NCBI RefSeq assembly: GCF_034702125.1
Contig: NC_085859.1
Location: forward strand, 9,140,848 to 9,204,847
Source of the DNA: Engraulis encrasicolus
Lineage: Eukaryota; Chordata; Actinopteri; Clupeiformes; Engraulidae
DNA: 64,000 nucleotides
Reading direction: 5' to 3'
Shown: one piece after another, positions 59,154-64,000 of the stretch
How the letters are laid out: the number at the start of each line of letters is the position of its first letter
Position numbering within the stretch: the first letter of the stretch is position 1
The notes under the pieces: model-generated
Databases searched by the model: none
The model's input: the letters and a program-made list of their open reading frames with translations, nothing else
Told to the model about the DNA's origin: nothing
Program-made: the position numbers and the translations under genes

Positions 59154-59504
59154 CAAATCCATTGGACAATTATGAGTTCTAGGCCTAAAATAGCAGCATA
59201 CCTTATATTAGGCGATCAAACCCATGTTTTTTCTGAAAGCACACACTCTCCAGATATGATATAGCAAAAGTTGCAATCCAACCTATCCCCCTGGGGTCTC
59301 CCAACTTCCTCTATCCGTGTTTAAGTTCTGTACTTTGTACTTTGAAATGCATTGATTTTTAATGGACGGCCATGAGGCGTGGGCATAAAATAACTGTGTA
59401 GTTTCTATTAAGCTATCCAATCCATTTATTTTCCAAGGTCTACACACTCCAGATGTGGTATAATGTGCATTGTGACATCTCCCAACTTCCTACATTCCTC
59501 TATA

Positions 59505-60194
59505 CCAAAGCTAAATAATGTTGATGAGTTTAAATATTTAGGTGTGACCTTAGATTCTACTCTTAGTTTTAAGAAACACATTAAAAAGCTGGGTAATACT
59601 GTAAAGTATAGCATATCAAATTTTAGACCTATCCGTAACTCTCTGAGTATTGATGCTACTGTGACTTATGTCAATGCTATGATTATGTCCCACCTGCATT
59701 ATTGTTTATCAAGCTGGTCCCAGGCCAACAAGACTGTCTTAAAACCTATTGATTCACTATACAAGCAGGCCCTGAAGGTCCTAGATAGAAGATCTTTTCA
59801 GTACCACCATTGTCCTATACTGAGCAAGTATAATATGCTCAGCCTTGAAAACATCATACAATTTTCTGATCTGCGGCTAATCCATAAAATTATTCACAAT
59901 GCAGCACCCCCACCCCTAAGAACATTTGTTCAACCCTGCTCTGAATTGATGAGCAGAATGTCAAGATCCACCATTAGGGGTGATTGTAGTCTCCCAATCC
60001 GACGAACTGCTTTTGCTCAGTCAGCCTTCTCCTTCAGGGCAACCAAAACATGGAATAGTCTACCCAGCAACCTAAAAAGTATTACTGATTATCAGGCCTT
60101 CTCAAGGGGTGTGAAAAAATGGATATTAACCAACCAGTCTTGTCAACATTAATCATATGTTTTTAGAATATGACTCGCACTGTATGCCATTTTA

Positions 60195-60293
<99 letters not shown>

Positions 60294-60500
60294 ACCTATG
60301 GCCTATGGATGTGCTTACTTGTTTATATCTTGTTTATGTTATTGTATTTTAATATTTGTTTTACCTGTCCAGGGACTGCAGATGGAAATTAGCTATATAG
60401 CTATAATCTGGCACAAGCCATCTTTTTACTTCTGTAATCAATGTGTATTGTGCATGGTCCCTGTTGAACTAAACTAAATAAACTAAACTAAACTAAACTA
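59505..60500 (+). mobile_element. L2-like LINE 3' portion with (TAAAC)n tail
   Basis: An open frame to the stop at 60150-60152 encodes about 215 residues of the C-terminal part of an L2-like LINE polyprotein: LNNVDEFKYLGVTLDSTLSF, MIMSHLHYCLSSWSQANK, YKQALKVLDRRSFQYHHCP, LRLIHKIIHNAAPPPLRTF, FRATKTWNSLPSNLK. The catalytic FxDD is upstream and missing (5' truncated at about 59505). The 3' UTR has a (GT)n array (60197-60291) and ends CATGGTCCCTGTTGAACTAA plus (TAAAC)n. Same family as the broken copy at 8538-10400 but much better preserved. Inserted in the right arm of the fold-back element. Confidence 0.8.
60197..60291 (+). repeat. (GT)n microsatellite in the LINE 3' UTR
   Basis: About 95 bp of uninterrupted GT, at the same position relative to the LINE stop codon and tail as the CA tract (opposite strand) in the 8538-10400 copy. 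Confidence 0.95.
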
Positions 60501-61068
60501 TGTAATGTGTTTGGGATTACATTGAAATGCATTGATTTCCATTGAAATCCATTAGACAGTTATGGGTTTTTGGCCTAAATAGGTGTATAATTTATATTAA
60601 ACTAGCAAACCCATATATTTTCTGAAAGCACACACTCTACAGATATGATATAGCAAGTATTAGGATTTGACCCACCCTCCTACAGGCTTCTGCATCAATC
60701 TAACCTTGCATTATATTGCTGAAAAAGTGTATGACTGATATATTTTGACCTATATAATTCATAGGAAAGCACATTATACATCAAAACTGTATATTTTCAA
60801 AATCCCCAAGTTGTCTACATGTGATGTAACATCAATGAAAATATATCCCATCATCACAGACACTTACATATGCCTACATCCATATATAGGCATGTATTGC
60901 GAAATGCACTGGGTGTCATTATAAAAGTGAGTAAAAATATAAGAACGCTACCACTTCCAGAGGGCTATCATACCAAATAATGTCCCTCAGGCATGGAGGA
61001 TTACAAAAAACATTGATAGACTTTGCCACCCCAGGTGATACCAACTTCTGCTCCGGCCCATGGACTAA

Positions 61069-61208
61069 TATGAAAAGTGCAATTTTCCCAGTCATAATGA
61101 ATACTTAGAATTTGATGGTGGTGGTAAGTATTCATGAAAAAGGTAACATTCGAGAATAGGTAGCATGAGTTCTGGGAATAAACAACTAAAAATCTTACAC
61201 ATTGTACC

Positions 61209-61214
<6 letters not shown>
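61069..61214. repeat. Dispersed fish repeat, partial copy 3
   Basis: TGAAAAGTGCAATTTTCCCA, GTAAGTATTCATGAAAAAGG, AATAAACAACTAAAAATCTT and ACACATTGTACCTTTG; inverted relative to 6447-6695. It abuts the right end of the fold-back element. Confidence 0.6.
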
Positions 61215-61249
<35 letters not shown>

Positions 61250-61327
61250 GAGAGGGAGAGAGAGAGGATTAACGTTTTGTTATTAACATGTAACTTATGA
61301 CCCCATGTTTGTTTATGCTAAGGGTTG

Positions 61328-61415
<88 letters not shown>

Positions 61416-61512
61416 TACTTTCTCTAGTTCCTTCTTTAAGTCCCTCCCAGCCCCCAGCTGAGCCATTACACAGACAAGACACACACATACGCACACACAG
61501 ACACACACACGC

Positions 61513-61581
<69 letters not shown>
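61212..61581 (+). repeat. Microsatellite cluster (GA)n, (CT)n, (CA)n
   Basis: (GA)n at 61212-61266, (CT)n at 61326-61411 and (CA)n at 61477-61581, separated by 60-65 bp. The GA and CT arrays could pair as an inverted repeat. All long frames here are artefacts. 61582-62105 has nothing I recognise. Confidence 0.9.
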
Positions 61582-61584
<3 letters not shown>

Positions 61585-62109
61585 ACACACACACTTACAC
61601 GTTATTCATAATGACTCAGCAATATGGAGATATGCACATGTCTTACAGTGACTCAGCCTCTATGACAAAAATTGTTAAGACTTTCATTAAGTCTGAGAAA
61701 TCTTAGGGTGATTTCAAATATTACAAATATGTAAGTGCACAGTAGATGCAAGCTTGCATGGCTCTTGCCCGACCTGTAGTTCCGAGCAGCTTCATGAGCT
61801 CCACTACTACACTCCACTTTTCAGATCCCAGTCCAGCCCTGACCACCACCAAGGGGACTCCACACTTACACACACACACACAGGTCTGGTAGAGGAAACA
61901 GGCTGGATACAAGCAACCGTCTCTGACTCTGAGTGAATAATGTGTCCCCACCTGTCTGGAATTCTACACAAACATTTTCTATCTCACTGTTAAGAAAGCC
62001 ACAGAGAATTTAATCCATAACCGAATGGCATCAAAAGCGGCTCCACTGTAGTTCTTTCCAATAGGATCACATTATCATGTGATTCTTACATGAGTAAATG
62101 TTTACAGAT

Positions 62110-64000
62110 CATTGATTGATTGATTGATTGATTGATTTTATTTGACAGTCTCAGTTCTTGAATAAAAGCAAATACATGATTAGTTTCAAGCAAAAACCAC
62201 ACCACATACTTCACTAAAAGAAAACAACAGAGAGTCAGGATTACACAATAAAGCCCAAGGGCTTATTTCCATTGTGGTCCTTGATGTTGGATGGCAGCAG
62301 ATGTTAAAATGGCATGAGTGGCGTTGTGGCAACTAAAACTCCATTGAAAATGAATAAATAAGAAACACCAATTACTACTAAGACTGCAATACCACATTAC
62401 TTGGTTTGCATATAAAAGCACCACAATTTCAAATTATATACAATATACAACAACATACAACAACAACACAACATAAGGACTCCCTACTTGTTTTGTATAT
62501 AAAAGCTCCACAATTTCATATCATATACAATATAAAACAACATACAACAACATATAGCATAACAAGGACTCCCTACACTGACTGCCCCTTTATCCACGTC
62601 TTCAAAGCACGTTTAAACCCATCTAAGTTACTGATTGTCTTTACATTACTTGGTAATCTGTTCCACATACTTGATGCAACAGATAAAAATGAGTCCTTTC
62701 CTACTTTGGTCTGTACTCTAGGAGGAACAAAATCAGTGGCACTCCCTCTAGTGGAGTGGCTATGAACATCCCGCACTCTCCTAAAAAAGTTACTTAAATA
62801 CTTAGGAACATCTCCTTTTAAAATCTTGTGTACCATGGTTATCTCAATTTGACAAACTCTTTCCTCAACTTTTAGCCATCCCAGCCTTTGAAAGTGAATG
62901 GGATCAAGGTGGGTTCTTGGGGGTAGGTTTAGTATGATTCTTACCAGTTTATTTTGTGAGGTCTGAAGCTTGTTTTTAAAATACTTACTTAGGCCATTAT
63001 ACCAAGAACAACAGGCGTAATCATAGTAGGGTTGAATAATAGCACCTGCCAAGGTCATCATAGCCTTTGTGTCCAGATACTTCGCAATTCTAGCCAGAAA
63101 ACGTACTCGTTGATTTACCTTAGTAATGACTTTCTGGGCTTGCTCAACTCCAGACAGCTGACTGTCCAGCACACACCCAAGATAGCTGACTGAATCCTTA
63201 GCCTGTAGTGCAGCATTACCAGCTAGTACAGCAAACCCAGGATTTTTGTTCAGCTTCACTCTAGATCCAAACAAGATGGATTCAGTTTTGCCTAAGTGAA
63301 GAGATAATCTATTGTATGCTAGCCACTTGCTGACATTTAAAAGTTCACAGCTTAAGATGGACTCAACAATCTTTTTATCCTTATGTGAAAATACTAATGC
63401 AGAATCATCAGCAAATAAAAACAATTCACACGAACACACTGATTTGAGGTCATTAATATATAAAAGAAACAAAAGGGGGCCTAGGACACTCCCCTGGGGG
63501 ACCCCGCATTGCACGGTTTGTGGTTTAGATAGCGCTCCCCCAACATCCACCACTTGTTTTCTATTTTGCAAATATGACTCAAACCATTTAACTGCTGTAT
63601 TATTACAACCAATGGCCCTCAGCTTTATCAGCAAGATACTATGGTCCACAGTATCGAATGCTTTTTGCAAATCTAACATTACCATACCACATAAGTTGCC
63701 CTTGTCAACCTCTTGTCTAATATAATCAGTTAAGTACAGTAAACATGTGTCTGTGGAATGGGATTTACGGAATCCTGATTGAAGTTCATATATTAGGTTA
63801 TGAGTTGCTAAATATTTATTAACCTGCTCAAAAACAATTCTTTCAATTACCTTCGATAGAGTACATAAAATTGAGACAGGCCTGTAGTTGCCCTGGTCTA
63901 GCTTGCTCCCTTTCTTGTAAAGTGGAATTACTTTAGCATTCTTAAGGTCTTTAGGGAAGTAACCATACTCAATAGACATGTTAATTATGTGAGTGATACT
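62110..64000 (-). mobile_element. LINE (L2/CR1/jockey-like group) with (AATC)n tail, 5' part beyond the window
   Basis: Minus strand. The 3' tail is a run of AATC units at 62112-62136. The 3' UTR (62137-62572) contains an internal duplication (about 62400-62465 and 62490-62550, ACAATTTCA-AT-ATATACAA). Coding sequence runs 62573 to the window edge. Inside a vertebrate genome this is a 3'-anchored insertion; whether it is full length cannot be seen. Confidence 0.85.
62573..64000 (-). CDS. LINE reverse transcriptase, C-terminal two-thirds (partial)
   Basis: At least 475 codons without a stop; the frame stays open to the window end past the internal ATG at 63979 (upstream reads SITHIIN), so the true start lies outside. 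Numbered from that ATG, RT motifs are: IPLYKKGS at 18-25, NYRPVSILCTLSKVIE at 31-46, LDLQKAFDTVDH at 102-113, CGVPQGSVLGPLLF at 148-161, the catalytic FADD at 179-182, and the thumb/C-terminal text YLGCVLDSQLSGVEQA and MWNRLPSNVKTISNLDGFKR. The stop after KGQSV is at 62573-62575. The enzyme performs target-primed reverse transcription. With no frameshifts over 1.4 kb this is the best-preserved LINE in the window and possibly a young copy. The endonuclease domain would lie beyond 64000. Confidence 0.85.
   Translation of the reverse strand, partial: SITHIINMSIEYGYFPKDLKNAKVIPLYKKGSKLDQGNYRPVSILCTLSKVIERIVFEQVNKYLATHNLIYELQSGFRKSHSTDTCLLYLTDYIRQEVDKGNLCGMVMLDLQKAFDTVDHSILLIKLRAIGCNNTAVKWFESYLQNRKQVVDVGGALSKPQTVQCGVPQGSVLGPLLFLLYINDLKSVCSCELFLFADDSALVFSHKDKKIVESILSCELLNVSKWLAYNRLSLHLGKTESILFGSRVKLNKNPGFAVLAGNAALQAKDSVSYLGCVLDSQLSGVEQAQKVITKVNQRVRFLARIAKYLDTKAMMTLAGAIIQPYYDYACCSWYNGLSKYFKNKLQTSQNKLVRIILNLPPRTHLDPIHFQRLGWLKVEERVCQIEITMVHKILKGDVPKYLSNFFRRVRDVHSHSTRGSATDFVPPRVQTKVGKDSFLSVASSMWNRLPSNVKTISNLDGFKRALKTWIKGQSV

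Noticed and set aside
61269..61651. Mixed-repeat open frames of about 100 codons
   Set aside because: They span (CT)n and (CA)n microsatellites; no conserved text.

Overview
The window looks like non-coding, transposon-packed DNA from a teleost fish. The evidence is degenerate Tc1-like elements, several LINE 3' ends, Penelope-like elements with hammerhead ribozymes, a DIRS-type gag remnant, TTAA-type and hAT-type elements, long (CA)n/(GA)n arrays, and one coding exon of an expanded fish P-loop GTPase (AIG1/GIMAP-like) family. The species cannot be fixed from sequence alone. All calls were made by eye, so family names are limited to what the translated motifs, termini and target-site duplications show.

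Layout. 1-12.6 kb: a small fold-back element, a perfectly TA-flanked palindromic Tc1-derived element (946-2069), a TTAA element (2900-4229), a ~140 bp tandem array, a Tc1 transposase remnant, and a LINE (8538-10400, minus) split by a second palindromic Tc1-derived element and bracketed by copies of a local duplication. 12.7-14.2 kb: the only good host-gene candidate, a GTPase exon on the minus strand. 14.6-16.5 kb: a DIRS-like gag remnant split by a 426 bp hAT-type element. 18.4-26.0 kb: a hAT-terminated composite holding a TTAA element, which holds a TA element, which holds a LINE 3' end, plus a second hAT. 26.7-30.0 kb: a third Tc1-derived palindrome interrupted by a 2.34 kb palindrome carrying twin protein fragments and by a LINE end. 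30.1-35.6 kb: little recognisable.

36.3-49.4 kb: a giant fold-back element with ~360 bp subrepeats in its arms. A 7.5 kb Penelope-like insertion interrupts its left arm: one nearly full copy (A), one 5'-truncated tandem copy (B) and one inverted copy (C), each with a hammerhead ribozyme. Copy A has two overlapping ORFs joined by a textbook -1 slippery heptamer. 49.4-54.6 kb: tRNA-like sequences, a DIRS-like terminal hairpin and a second, different Penelope-like fragment. 54.6-61.1 kb: a second giant fold-back element with ~165-205 bp subrepeats, broken by two LINEs and a hAT MITE, with an unrecognised decayed coding region inside. 62.1-64 kb: a LINE reverse transcriptase open to the window edge.

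The genes do not form a pathway. The theme is repeated nesting and a striking abundance of long inverted repeats. The most notable items are the Penelope array with its predicted frameshift and ribozymes, the palindrome with head-to-head protein fragments, and the two giant fold-back elements.
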